Positions 9,096 to 17,087 of a stretch of 20,524 nucleotides of DNA are shown piece after piece. The number at the start of each line of letters is the position of its first letter. The stretch's first letter is position 1. The notes beneath the pieces are model-generated. The model did not search any database and had not been told where the DNA came from. It was given only the letters and a program-made list of their open reading frames with translations. The translations under genes and the position numbers were made by a program. Origin of the DNA: JBBROS01 sp043748985 (GTDB taxonomy: Bacteria; Pseudomonadota; Alphaproteobacteria; Acetobacterales; Acetobacteraceae); contig JAYVEG010000005.1 of NCBI GenBank assembly GCA_043748985.1, positions 1 through 20,524 on the forward strand, written 5' to 3'.

Positions 9096-10496
9096 CTATG
9101 CCCGCATTGCCTCTAACCGACCATCCGCCGCCAACTCCCGCAGGGCCACCAGACACGCGGGGTCGAACGCCGTGCCGCTATCTTTCATCATGATCGCCAG
9201 CATGGCGTCTGGCGCCATAGCGGCGCGATACGGCCGGTCCGCAGTCAGGGCATCGCACACGTCGGCGACCGACACGATCCGCGTCGTCAGCCCGATTGCC
9301 GAAGCGTCGATCCCGCGCGGATAGCCCTTGCCGTCCAGCCGCTCGTGGTGCGCGCCGCCGATCTCGGCCAGCTCCGCGAAGGCCGGAATGCGCGACAGGA
9401 TGCGCTCGCTGTGCACCGCATGCTGCCGCATCGCCTGCCACTCGGAGTCGTTCAGCTTGCCGGGCTTGTCCAGGATCGTGTTGCTGACCCCCAGCTTGCC
9501 CACGTCATGCAGCAGCGCCGCGCGTTTCAGGCGCCGGCGGCTGGCCGCATCCAGGCCGACATGCTCGGCCACCAGCTCCGTAAAGCCCGCAACCCGGCGG
9601 CTATGTCCGCTGGTATAGGGGCTTTTCGCGTCGATCACCTGTGCGAACGCATCCGCGATGTCATCGAGATAGGCGTCGTCCGCCGCTACCATATGCTGAC
9701 CCGGCTCCTGCGCCAGCACCACGGCATCGAGCCCCGGGGAGCCCAGAGTCGACCAGAATCCTGGACTGCGGGCGGCGCCGAAGAACGCCTCGACGACGGC
9801 CGGGTCGAACCAGGCACCGCTGCGACGGAGCACCTCCTCGCACGCCGCCTGCGTCCCCGCTGCGACACAGAACACATCCACCACCTGGGCCAGCAGCGCA
9901 ATGCGGCTGAATAGCGGTATGGCGTGGCCCCGCAGGCCCCGTGGCCGGCCCTGCCCGTTCCAGTGCTCGTCCAGGCAATGGATCGCCCCGGCCACCGTCG
10001 GCGAGAACCGCAGCTGCCGCGCGATCGCCGCCCCCCGCTCGCACCGCGTCTCGATCAGTTCCTGCACCACCGGCCCGGCATTGCACACCGCATCGACCGT
10101 GCATCGCACCCGCTCCACCAGCCCGGCCCCGGGTCTGGTATGGTCGAAGATGAATCGCAGCGCCGCCCGCTTCGAATCGCCCAGCGTCTTCGAGGCACGC
10201 TTGAACGCCAGGTCGTCGGACCCGTACAGCTGGGCGATGCGCGCCGCATTGCTGCTGCACCCCAGGTCCTTCAGCATCACGGCGTAATACAATTCACCCA
10301 AGGCCGCATCATCCAGGCCCAGCGCCCGCCCGATCTGCAGCCCGATCCAGCACGCCCGCACGCAATGTCCGGGAGGCTGCCCCTCCGTCAGGTCGAGCGC
10401 ATGGCTCAGTGCGCCCAGGATATGCGAAAGGGGCACCGCCTCGGGCGATGTTAAACTGACCGCCTCAGGCAATAGGGAAGTGCTGTCGAACGGCAT
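9096..10496 (-). CDS. HD-GYP domain protein with a second, degenerate N-terminal HD module
   Basis: A 466-residue cytoplasmic protein with no signal peptide or membrane segment. The C-terminal half (about 285-450) is a canonical HD-GYP domain: SPYTSGHSRRV, ALLHDVGKLG (HD at 330-331), HHERLDGKGYPRG (383-395) and SVADVCDALTADRPYR. Such domains hydrolyse cyclic di-GMP. The N-terminal half looks like a second copy that has lost catalysis: VMLKDLGCSSNAARI (about 73-87) has KD where HD is expected, and DEHWNGQGRPRG (176-187) stands for the GYP motif. It may be a binding or dimerisation module. No receiver or PAS domain is present. ATG 10496 has GAGG six bases upstream. Converges on ruvX. Confidence 0.88.
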   Translation of the reverse strand: MPFDSTSLLPEAVSLTSPEAVPLSHILGALSHALDLTEGQPPGHCVRACWIGLQIGRALGLDDAALGELYYAVMLKDLGCSSNAARIAQLYGSDDLAFKRASKTLGDSKRAALRFIFDHTRPGAGLVERVRCTVDAVCNAGPVVQELIETRCERGAAIARQLRFSPTVAGAIHCLDEHWNGQGRPRGLRGHAIPLFSRIALLAQVVDVFCVAAGTQAACEEVLRRSGAWFDPAVVEAFFGAARSPGFWSTLGSPGLDAVVLAQEPGQHMVAADDAYLDDIADAFAQVIDAKSPYTSGHSRRVAGFTELVAEHVGLDAASRRRLKRAALLHDVGKLGVSNTILDKPGKLNDSEWQAMRQHAVHSERILSRIPAFAELAEIGGAHHERLDGKGYPRGIDASAIGLTTRIVSVADVCDALTADRPYRAAMAPDAMLAIMMKDSGTAFDPACLVALRELAADGRLEAMRA

Positions 10497-10560
10497 GTGG
10501 ACCTCGGCAAAACCACCGTCACGATGCCGCGGACCCGATTAAAAAGTGATGAACGCGCCC

Positions 10561-11517
10561 CTACTTTGCCGGCGCGATCCCCGCGTCCTGCACGACCTTG
10601 CGATAGGTGACCAGCTGCCGCTCGGTCGCCGCCCGCAGCGTCTCGGCGCTGGTCGCCTTCACCACGAACCCCTGCGCCTGCAGCTTCTGTTGCACGTCCG
10701 GATCGGCCACCGCCTTCACGACCTCCGCCTGCAGCCGGTCCAGGATCGCCTGCGGCGTCTTCGGCGGGGCCACCATCCCGAACCAGGTCGAGAAGTGGAA
10801 ACCCGGCTGTGTCGCGGCAATGGTCGGCGCCGCCGGAAACTGTGCCAGCGGAGTGTCGGAGCCGACACCCAGCAGCTTCATCTGCCCGCCCCGCACCAGG
10901 CCCGCCACGGCCGGCAGTCCCTGGAACCCGATATCCACCTGGCCGCCTGCGATGTCCGTCGCCGCCTGCGTCGCCCCCCGATACGGGATGTGCCGCAGCT
11001 TGATCCCCGCCGCCTCCGCAAACATAACCATCGCGATATGCTGCGGGCTGCCGATCCCGCCCGATCCATAGGTGATCGTGTCCGGCGCCATCTTCGCCGC
11101 CGCGATCAGCCCCGCCACGTCGCCAAACGGCACATCGTTATGCGCCACCAGCCCGAACTCGATCGTCCCTACCAACGAGATGAACGCGAAGTCCTTCATA
11201 GGATCCCACGGCACCTTCGGCATCGTCACCGGCACCATCGTCAGAATGCTGTCGTTGAAGCCCCCCAGCGTATAGCCGTCCGCGAGCGCGCGGGCGACCT
11301 GGTCGGCCCCGATCACGCCGGATGCGCCGGGCTGGTTGATGATGGCGATCGGCTGTCCCAGGCTTTCGGACATCTTCTGCGTCACGATCCGCGCGGCATT
11401 GTCGACGCTGCTGGCCGCTGCGAGCGGCACGATCATGCGGATCGGCCGGTTGGGATACCCGGACTGCGCCGCCGCAACGGTGGGCGTCAGCAGCAACAGA
11501 ACAAGGAGCATGCGCAT
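10561..11517 (-). CDS. Bug/TctC-family periplasmic substrate-binding protein
   Basis: The 318-residue product begins with a signal peptide (MRMLLVLLLLTPTVAAAQ) and continues with YPNRPIRMIVPLAAASSVD, the usual N-terminal lobe of tripartite tricarboxylate transporter receptors. Family features include INQPGASGVIGADQVARA, HIPYRGATQAATDIAGGQVD and STWFGMVAPPKTP. Bug proteins bind small carboxylates in the periplasm, often aromatic or dicarboxylic acids. Here the gene is last in the protocatechuate cluster, which suggests an aromatic acid or related ligand, but no membrane subunits (TctA/TctB) are in the window, as is usual for orphan Bug genes. Start: ATG 11517 fits the signal peptide and the GAGGGA seven bases upstream; the ATG at 11532 and TTG at 11538 would add charged residues. 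Confidence 0.9.
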   Translation of the reverse strand: MRMLLVLLLLTPTVAAAQSGYPNRPIRMIVPLAAASSVDNAARIVTQKMSESLGQPIAIINQPGASGVIGADQVARALADGYTLGGFNDSILTMVPVTMPKVPWDPMKDFAFISLVGTIEFGLVAHNDVPFGDVAGLIAAAKMAPDTITYGSGGIGSPQHIAMVMFAEAAGIKLRHIPYRGATQAATDIAGGQVDIGFQGLPAVAGLVRGGQMKLLGVGSDTPLAQFPAAPTIAATQPGFHFSTWFGMVAPPKTPQAILDRLQAEVVKAVADPDVQQKLQAQGFVVKATSAETLRAATERQLVTYRKVVQDAGIAPAK

Positions 11518-11524
11518 GGTCGTA

Positions 11525-11530
11525 TCCCTC
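11525..11530 (-). promoter_or_regulatory. Ribosome binding site of the Bug receptor gene
   Basis: GAGGGA seven bases before ATG 11517 selects this start over the upstream in-frame ATG 11532. It overlaps the stop of the broken dehydrogenase gene, so the two were translationally linked. Confidence 0.6.
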
Positions 11531-12088
11531 ATAGCCAACCGGGCATCTCGATGGCGAGATCGTCAGCCAGCGTTCGAAGCTCGGCCCGCAGCGCCGGCGG
11601 CAACGGGATGCCGCTCTGCAACCGGGCGTCCCGCAGCTTCTGGCTGCGCTCGCCCGGCATCCGGATTTCGTTAAAGCCCGGCAGCAGCGGCGAGGTCTTC
11701 ATGTCCCGGATGACGGTATCGACCCGCGCCCGAAACGCTGCGGGCTCGCCGAACGCCTCCAGGTTCAGCGCCACGACGAACTGCCCCGTGCCTGCTGCAT
11801 CACCAGCTGTCCCATGCCGTTATCCCCATCCAGCACGGCCATCGCCCCCATGCGGCGGTCGACCCGGATGGTGGGCCGGGGATTGACTCCGCCCGCCCGG
11901 ATGCGCGCGACGTATTTCGGCAGCCGGAACACGCCGTGCCCGTCCGTACCCAACGTATCCGTCTTTACCATGAGCGCGCCAACGCTACGCGCGTCGGTAT
12001 CCGTCAGGCCAACCGCCACCAGCGCCGCGGCGATGAACCCGGTGATTTCGTCCACCGGCACATGCATGATCGGATCCCCGTCCGGCAT
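11529..12088 (-). pseudogene. Ldh2-family malate/lactate dehydrogenase, broken by a large internal deletion
   Basis: Two pieces of one Ldh2/MDH2 (NAD(P)-dependent 2-hydroxyacid or cyclic imine reductase) gene lie end to end. The N-terminal piece starts at ATG 12088 with KEGG-unrelated leader MPDGDPIMHVPVDEITGF, then TDTLGTDGHGVFRLPKYV and NPRPTIRVDRR, and ends at about QLVMQQA (11790). The C-terminal piece resumes in another frame at about 11786 with GQFVVALNLEAFGEP and ends RTLADDLAIEMPGWL at 11529. Family members are about 340-360 residues; only about 185 remain, so roughly 160 residues with the central cofactor and catalytic core are missing and the frame shifts at the join. A good ribosome binding site (AAGGAGGG) is retained, so a 107-residue nonsense-ended peptide could still be made. 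Confidence 0.82.
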
Positions 12089-12152
12089 GGCGCCCTGCCC
12101 TCCTTTTGCTTAAGCGGAAGGATGCGGGACAGTGCCGCGAAGGGCAATGGAC

Positions 12153-13325
12153 TCAGGCGTCCAGCTCGGTCCCCAGCACATCCCGCACCCATCGGAATGC
12201 GCCATTCGACACCGGCACCCCGGCATACACCGCGCACTGGATCAGCAAGGCCCGCAGCTCCGGCAACGTCACGCCGTTCTTCAGCGCCGGGCGCACATGC
12301 AACTTGAACTCCTCCTCCCGCCCCAGCGCCACCATCAGCGCCAGCGTCACCATGGAGCGCGTCTTCCACGGGATAGTGTCGTCGCCCCACACCTCGCCCC
12401 ACGCCATCCGGGTGATGAAGTCCTGCCAGGGTCGCGCGAAAGTGCCGGCGCCTGCCAACGACCGCGCGACATGCTCCACCCCCAGCACCGCCTTGCGGTT
12501 GGCCAGCCCCGCCTCGAACGACACGCCGCCGCCCGAAGCGGTCGCCGCATCGGACAAGCTGTCGAGGAACCCGGCCAAGTGCCGGTTCACCAGCCCTGCC
12601 TGCTCGATGTTCAGGATATGCGCGGCCCGCGGCAGCACGACCAGTTCGGCCCCGGCGATGCGGGTGCGGATATCCTCGCTCATGGCGGGGGGCGTCGCCG
12701 GGTCGTCCGCGCCGGCGATGATCAGGGTGGGCGCCGTGATGGACGCGTTGGACGGGCGCAGGTCCATCGCCCCGATCGCGCCACAACACACAGCATACCC
12801 CGCCGGGTCGTTGGCCGCGAAGCGCTGCCGCAATGCCAACGCCTCGGGCGTCTGGTGGAAGGCCGGCGTGAACCACCGCGCCATCACGGCATCCACGATG
12901 GCCCCCATCCCCTGGGCCCGCACCGTCGCCGCCCGCTCCATCCAACCGGTGGGCAGGTAGGCAGAGGTCGCCATGAGCACCAGGCCATGCACCCGCCCCG
13001 GATACTTCGCCGCAAACGCCTGCGCCGTCATGCCTCCCAGCGACAGGCCAACCACATGCGCGCGAGCGATCCCGAGCCCATCCAGCAGCCCGGCCAAATC
13101 CGCGGCGAGCGTCTCGATGGTCGCTGATGCATCCACAACAGGCGAGCGGCCATGCCCGCGCGTGTCGTAGCGGATGACGCGATACCGGCTGGCCAGCGCG
13201 CGGACCTGCGCGTCCCACATCTCCAGCGTCGCGCCGATGGAGTTGCTGAAGACGACGGGCGCGGCATCATCGGGACCCGTGACGTCGTAAAACAGGGTCG
13301 TGCCATTGGCGGTGATGAGGGGCAT
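12153..13325 (-). CDS. pcaL: Fused 3-oxoadipate enol-lactonase / 4-carboxymuconolactone decarboxylase
   Basis: This 390-residue protein joins two consecutive steps of the protocatechuate branch. Residues 1-257 are an alpha/beta hydrolase (PcaD type): VIRYDTRGHGRS, nucleophile Ser95 in GLSLGG, Asp207/208 in AGADDPATP and His236 in RAAHILNIEQ. Residues about 274-385 are the decarboxylase (PcaC type): GLANRKAVLGVEHV, DFITRMAWGEVW, KTRSMVTLALMVALGR, ELRALLIQCAVYAGVP and a conserved C-terminal NGAFRWVRDVL-like helix. The decarboxylase makes the enol-lactone, and the hydrolase opens it to beta-ketoadipate. Start ATG 13325 begins MPLITANGTTLFYDV, the typical first strand; longer frames extend into pcaB. 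It lies two bases after the pcaB stop, so it is co-translated with it. Confidence 0.95.
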   Translation of the reverse strand: MPLITANGTTLFYDVTGPDDAAPVVFSNSIGATLEMWDAQVRALASRYRVIRYDTRGHGRSPVVDASATIETLAADLAGLLDGLGIARAHVVGLSLGGMTAQAFAAKYPGRVHGLVLMATSAYLPTGWMERAATVRAQGMGAIVDAVMARWFTPAFHQTPEALALRQRFAANDPAGYAVCCGAIGAMDLRPSNASITAPTLIIAGADDPATPPAMSEDIRTRIAGAELVVLPRAAHILNIEQAGLVNRHLAGFLDSLSDAATASGGGVSFEAGLANRKAVLGVEHVARSLAGAGTFARPWQDFITRMAWGEVWGDDTIPWKTRSMVTLALMVALGREEEFKLHVRPALKNGVTLPELRALLIQCAVYAGVPVSNGAFRWVRDVLGTELDA

Positions 13326-13327
13326 AT

Positions 13328-14671
13328 CTATCGGGGGTCCTGTACTGAATGGGCGGAAAGCGAACCGAGCAACCGGTCGACCCATGCCGCCGCTGCGGCG
13401 ATGGCGGGGGCCAGGTCGAACGCCGGGCTGACATCGACTTTGTGCGATGCAAGAACGTCGGCCAAGGCGCACCCTGTGCGCCGAACCTCGGCAGCGGCGT
13501 GTTCCACCGCCTGATGAGCAGCCTCCCGCCCCAGGCTGGGTGTGAGCAGCGCCGCAGCGGCATCGGCGAACAACAGGCCGTTCGTCACGTCGATGTTGGC
13601 GCGCATCCGGGCCGGGGCGATCTCCAGCCCCTCGGCCAGCGCCCGCGCCTCGTGCAGCGCGCCCGCGGCAAGACCGAACAGCGCCGGCAACGCGTGCCAT
13701 TCCGCATGCCACAGCCCCGCCGGCCGCTCATGCGCCGCCGCCATGGACCCCAGCAACGTGCCGGACAGCCCCGGTGCCGCGCCATGGGCCGCAAGGATAA
13801 CGGTGCACGACACCGGGTTGCGCTTGTGCGGCATCGCCGACGACCCGCCACGGCCGGGCACATAGGGCTCAGCGACCTCGCCCACCTCGGTCGAGGCAAG
13901 ATGCGCAACGTCCGTCGCCATCTTCGCCAGGGCGCCGATCAGGATCGCGAGCCAGCTTCCCGACTCCGCCACCCGCGCGCGCCGCGTATGCCACGCGATG
14001 GGCGTGGTGCGGAGCCCCAGCCCCGCCGCAAAATCGTCGAGCACACTCGGCCCCTTGTCCCGCAGAGCGGCAAGCGTCCCGACCGGCCCGGCAAGCGAGG
14101 CGACAAGCAGGCCGTCCCGAACCGCCGGCAGGCGTTCGGCCACGTCGCACATCCCCGCGCACCACACAGCCGCCTTGAACCCGAACGTCAGCGGGGCCGC
14201 GTGCTGTCCATAGGTGCGCCCGACACAAGGCGTCTCCCGATGCGCGCGCGCCATCGTCGCCAACCCGGCGATCACGGCCACCAGATCGGCCTCCAGCAAC
14301 GCGAACGCCTCGCGGCATTGCAGGACCAGCGCGGTATCCAGGATATCCTGCGTCGTCGCACCGTTGTGGAACGCCCGCTCCATCTCCGGCGGCAACAGCG
14401 CCTGCACGGCCTTCACGAACGGGATCGTCGGCACCCCGGACAGGCACGTGGCGCGCCCGATGGCCACGCCATCGAGCCGCTCCGGCCCAATGGCTTCGAT
14501 GGCCGCCGCCAGACCCGGCGGCGCCAGCCCATGGGCCGCCTCCGCCCGCGCCAGCGCCGCCTCCACCCGAAGCATCGCCGCCAGCCGCGCCTCATCCGAA
14601 AACACCGCTCGCATCGCCGCCGTTGTCAAAAGCGGGCCAGTCAACGCGGAATCAAGCGGCGAAAGCGTCAC
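13328..14671 (-). CDS. pcaB: 3-carboxy-cis,cis-muconate cycloisomerase
   Basis: A 447-residue member of the fumarase/aspartase superfamily that cyclises 3-carboxy-cis,cis-muconate to 4-carboxymuconolactone in the cytoplasm. Signature segments are GATTQDILDTALVLQ (about 104-118), GRTYGQHAAPLTFGFK (about 151-166) and the superfamily loop GRGGSSAMPHKRNPVS (about 273-288). The N terminus MTLSPLDSALTGPLL followed by MRAVFSDEARL aligns well with known PcaB proteins, which supports the GTG start at 14671 despite the lack of a clear ribosome binding site. A 120-base palindromic repeat lies just upstream, between this gene and the BKACE gene, and may have displaced or replaced its native leader. Confidence 0.94.
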   Translation of the reverse strand: MTLSPLDSALTGPLLTTAAMRAVFSDEARLAAMLRVEAALARAEAAHGLAPPGLAAAIEAIGPERLDGVAIGRATCLSGVPTIPFVKAVQALLPPEMERAFHNGATTQDILDTALVLQCREAFALLEADLVAVIAGLATMARAHRETPCVGRTYGQHAAPLTFGFKAAVWCAGMCDVAERLPAVRDGLLVASLAGPVGTLAALRDKGPSVLDDFAAGLGLRTTPIAWHTRRARVAESGSWLAILIGALAKMATDVAHLASTEVGEVAEPYVPGRGGSSAMPHKRNPVSCTVILAAHGAAPGLSGTLLGSMAAAHERPAGLWHAEWHALPALFGLAAGALHEARALAEGLEIAPARMRANIDVTNGLLFADAAAALLTPSLGREAAHQAVEHAAAEVRRTGCALADVLASHKVDVSPAFDLAPAIAAAAAWVDRLLGSLSAHSVQDPR

Positions 14672-14700
14672 AGGGGAATTGTCTCGCAGGTAGCACCGAA

Positions 14701-14822
14701 CAGTTCCCCTCCCTGCAAGGGAGGGGTTACGGGTGGGCGACGCGAGAGCAAGCCACAGTCACGAATGGCGCTGCGTACGGCGACCCACCCCCGCCCCCTC
14801 CCTTTCAAAGAGGGGAGAAGTG
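14701..14822. repeat. MITE/REP-like palindromic repeat inside the pca cluster
   Basis: The segment between pcaB and the BKACE gene is built of nested palindromes. A left hairpin CCCCTCCC-TGCAA-GGGAGGGG (14706-14726) and a right one, CCCCTCCCTTT-C-AAAGAGGGG with one mismatch (about 14795-14815), flank a long-range pair: GGGTGGGCGAC (14731-14741) against GGCGACCCACCC (14779-14790). The outer sequences of both halves are related as inverted repeats. No gene is seen in it. Such elements are often dispersed non-autonomous repeats; it could also attenuate or process the transcript between the two genes. Confidence 0.65.
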
Positions 14823-14828
14823 TTCTGC

Positions 14829-15659
14829 TCACCCCGTCAGTCCCAGCGCCTTCCGCGCCTCGGCGACCGCCGCGACCCGCCGCCCATGCCGCTCCGCCGC
14901 CGCCACGGCCATCGACACCAGTTCCGCATTGCTCGCCGCCAACCGGTGCTTGCCGACGCGGATATTGTCCTCGAGCCCGGTCCGTACTCCATCGCCCCCG
15001 CGTGCCAGCACCCATTCGATCACCCGCGCCTGGTTCACCCCGATCCCCGCCGCGGTCCAGGTCGCATGCGGCAACTGGCGTTTGATCTCGCCCAGCATCA
15101 GGTCCAGCAGATGTTCCTCCGCGGGCAGCGCGTTCTTCACGCCCATCACCACCTGCACATGTGGCCGCTCATCCATCAGCCCGGCATCAACCAGGCGCCG
15201 CGCCCCATGGATATGGCTCAGATCGAACAGCTCGATCTCCGGCCGCACATGATGCGTCTTCATCCGGGTGGCCAGGTCCTCGACCAGCGAGGCACCGTTC
15301 TCATAGACGATCGTCGGGAAATTCACGGACCCCGTGCTCAACGACGCCATGTCGGGCCGCAGGTCCAGCGCATTGCCGCGCGCCGCCGGGTCCCGCCCCC
15401 GTCCGCCGGTGGAAAACTGCACGATCATTCCCGGGCAGTGCTTGCGGATGCCCTCCTGCACCTGCGCGAACAGCGCCGGATCGCTCGACGGGCTCTCATC
15501 GGCGTTGCGCACATGGATGTGCACCAGCGTCGCCCCCGCCTCGAACGCAGCATGGGTGCTTTCCACCTGCTCTGCGGGCGTGGTGGGCACCGCGGGATTG
15601 TCCTTCTTGCGCGGCACGGATCCCGTGATGGCAACGGCGATGACGACAGGCTTAAGCAT
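14829..15659 (-). CDS. Beta-keto acid cleavage enzyme (BKACE, DUF849 family), probable beta-ketoadipate route
   Basis: A 276-residue TIM-barrel enzyme. BKACE proteins condense a beta-keto acid with acetyl-CoA and yield acetoacetate plus the shortened acyl-CoA; the best known is 3-keto-5-aminohexanoate cleavage enzyme. Visible features are VAITGSVPRK near the N terminus, the metal ligands in LVHIHVRN (His47, His49), VQFSTGGRGRD, SFN-like SVNFPTIVYEN, EIELFDLSHI, and GVRTGLEDNI with the conserved Glu near the C terminus. ATG 15659 overlaps the end of pcaG by eight bases, so it is translated with PcaGH. This context, and the absence of pcaIJ and pcaF here, suggests beta-ketoadipate as substrate, giving succinyl-CoA and acetoacetate. 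The family is firm; the substrate is inference. Confidence 0.9.
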   Translation of the reverse strand: MLKPVVIAVAITGSVPRKKDNPAVPTTPAEQVESTHAAFEAGATLVHIHVRNADESPSSDPALFAQVQEGIRKHCPGMIVQFSTGGRGRDPAARGNALDLRPDMASLSTGSVNFPTIVYENGASLVEDLATRMKTHHVRPEIELFDLSHIHGARRLVDAGLMDERPHVQVVMGVKNALPAEEHLLDLMLGEIKRQLPHATWTAAGIGVNQARVIEWVLARGGDGVRTGLEDNIRVGKHRLAASNAELVSMAVAAAERHGRRVAAVAEARKALGLTG

Positions 15660-16239
15660 CGAAGAACACCGTCTCGCTGTCGCCCTGCAGGACGATGTCG
15701 AACACATAGACCTTCGCGCCGTCGCGCATCTCGGGCCGCGCCAGCAGCGTCCCGCGCCGGGCCGGATCCACGACGCCTAACACCGGGTCGTCACCATTCG
15801 CCTCGTCGGCGAAATACATCCGCGTCTGTAGCCCGATGTTGATCCCCCGCGACACCAGCCACAGGCTCACATGCGGCGCCTGCGTGCCGCCGTGCCGGCC
15901 CACGACACGCCCGGGCCTGATGGTTTCGAACGCATACAGCCCGGTCTCGAAATCCGTCCCCGCCCGGCCCCAGCCGCGGAAGGCCGGGTTGTCGTGGCGC
16001 CCCTCGGCGTCGGCCTGCCATGCCTCGATCAGCACCTCGCGGCAGGGGGCCCCCAGCCCGTCCAGGATGCGCCCCTCGATGCGGATGCGCTCGCCCACCG
16101 CATCCGCCCCGGCCATCACGTGCCCGAACGGGTTGGCGAAGATGTCGAACCCGGCCTGGTGCGGGATCAGGCCGATATGCACATAGGGCCCCGCGGTCTG
16201 CGACGGCGTCTCGCGGAGATAGTCGAGCCTCTGCACCAC
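15652..16239 (-). CDS. pcaG: Protocatechuate 3,4-dioxygenase alpha subunit
   Basis: PcaG pairs with PcaH to form the intradiol dioxygenase that opens the ring of protocatechuate with O2, giving 3-carboxy-cis,cis-muconate. The 195-residue product has the usual PcaG start (RLDYLRETPSQTAGPYVHIGL), an IEGRILDGLGAPCREVLIEAWQ-type beta sandwich strand (split here: GLGAPCREVLIEAWQAD), RGWGRAGTDFETGLYAFETI and APHVSLWLVSRGINIGLQTR, ending near SETVFFDA. In place of the HxH metal site of the beta subunit it has HVSLW, as expected for alpha subunits that lack iron. The start is one of two consecutive GTG codons (16239, 16236), two bases after the pcaH stop, with an AGGGGG run about eight bases upstream. 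Length is typical. Confidence 0.94.
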   Translation of the reverse strand: MVQRLDYLRETPSQTAGPYVHIGLIPHQAGFDIFANPFGHVMAGADAVGERIRIEGRILDGLGAPCREVLIEAWQADAEGRHDNPAFRGWGRAGTDFETGLYAFETIRPGRVVGRHGGTQAPHVSLWLVSRGINIGLQTRMYFADEANGDDPVLGVVDPARRGTLLARPEMRDGAKVYVFDIVLQGDSETVFFDA

Positions 16240-16241
16240 GA

Positions 16242-16967
16242 TTACGCCCCCTGCATCTTGTTCTCGAACACCGTCTGACGGCTGCCGCGCAGCACGATGT
16301 CGAACCGGTAGGCCAGGCTGTCGAGCGGCATGGCGACGTTCAGATCCAGCGCCGCCACCAGACGCTGCCGCGCCGCCGGGTCGGGGATGGTGTTCAGGAT
16401 GATGTCGTGCGGGATCAGCGGATCGCCCTCGAAATACATCTGGGTGATCAGCCGCTGTGCAAACCCGCTGCCGAACAGGCTGAAATGGATGTGCGCCGGC
16501 CGCCAGGAGTTGACGTAGTTGCGGAACGGATACGCGCCGGGCTTCACGGTGCGGAACACGTATCCCCCGTCCGGCCCCGTGATCATCCGCCCGCAGCCGC
16601 CGAAGTTCGGATCGATCGGCGCCACATAGGTGTCGTTCGTGTGCCGGTATCGCCCGCCCGCATTCGCCTGCCACACCTCCATCAGCGCGCCAGGGATGCC
16701 CCGGCCGTTCTCGTCCAGCAGACGGCCATGCACGATCGTGCGCTCGCCGATCGGCTCCCCGTCCTTCGCGTAGTTCAGGATCAGGTCGTGATCGAGCAGC
16801 CCCAGCTCCTCATGCCCGAACTTTGGCCCCGCCACCTCGGACAACGAATTCTGGATCGAGATCAGAGCAAGACGCGGTGACCGCAGCACCGAAGTCTTAT
16901 AGCCCGCCGTCAAACCCGGTGGATGCTGGTCCCGGTCGCGCTGGAAGAACTCGTGTGTCGTCGTCAT
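16242..16967 (-). CDS. pcaH: Protocatechuate 3,4-dioxygenase beta subunit
   Basis: PcaH holds the non-haem Fe(III) of the dioxygenase. In the 241-residue product the four ligands known from the family can be placed: Tyr107 in GGRYRH, Tyr146 in PGAYPFRN, and His159 and His161 in WRPAHIHFSLFG. The substrate-binding segment NDTYVAPIDPNFGGCGR and the N-terminal extension (YKTSVLRSPRLALISI) are also typical. It is the first gene of the pcaH-pcaG-BKACE unit. The ATG at 16967 is the natural start, with only a weak GGGAA upstream. No pca regulator (PcaQ, PcaR or PcaU type) is next to it. The promoter must be in the 119-base gap to the deacetylase gene, which is partly filled by an inverted repeat. 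Confidence 0.96.
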   Translation of the reverse strand: MTTTHEFFQRDRDQHPPGLTAGYKTSVLRSPRLALISIQNSLSEVAGPKFGHEELGLLDHDLILNYAKDGEPIGERTIVHGRLLDENGRGIPGALMEVWQANAGGRYRHTNDTYVAPIDPNFGGCGRMITGPDGGYVFRTVKPGAYPFRNYVNSWRPAHIHFSLFGSGFAQRLITQMYFEGDPLIPHDIILNTIPDPAARQRLVAALDLNVAMPLDSLAYRFDIVLRGSRQTVFENKMQGA

Positions 16968-17026
16968 GGCGTTCCCGGTCTTTGGTGCGCTTTAGACCCG
17001 AGGATGGTGGGCCGTCCAGTCGCGTC

Positions 17027-17087
17027 GGGCGGCTGCAATCCGCGCTCGTGCCGGTTCTTGCGCATAGGTGACGGATTGCATCCGCCC
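17027..17087. repeat. Inverted repeat between the deacetylase gene and pcaH
   Basis: GGGCGGCTGCAATCCG (17027-17042) and CGGATTGCATCCGCCC (17072-17087) are inverted copies with 15 of 16 positions matching, separated by 29 bases. The right arm abuts the deacetylase stop codon at 17087-17089. The GGGCGGATTGCAATCCGCCC type is a common dispersed palindrome in GC-rich proteobacteria. It could end transcription of the deacetylase gene before the pcaH promoter. Confidence 0.55.

Noticed and set aside
10546..11886. A 446-codon plus-strand frame opposite the Bug receptor
   Set aside because: Composition is that of a mirror frame, and the minus strand has a clear signal peptide and family motifs.
13349..15085. 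A 578-codon plus-strand open frame opposite pcaB and part of the BKACE gene
   Set aside because: It is antisense to two well-supported genes, has arginine- and histidine-rich low-complexity composition and no domain; a GC-rich mirror frame.
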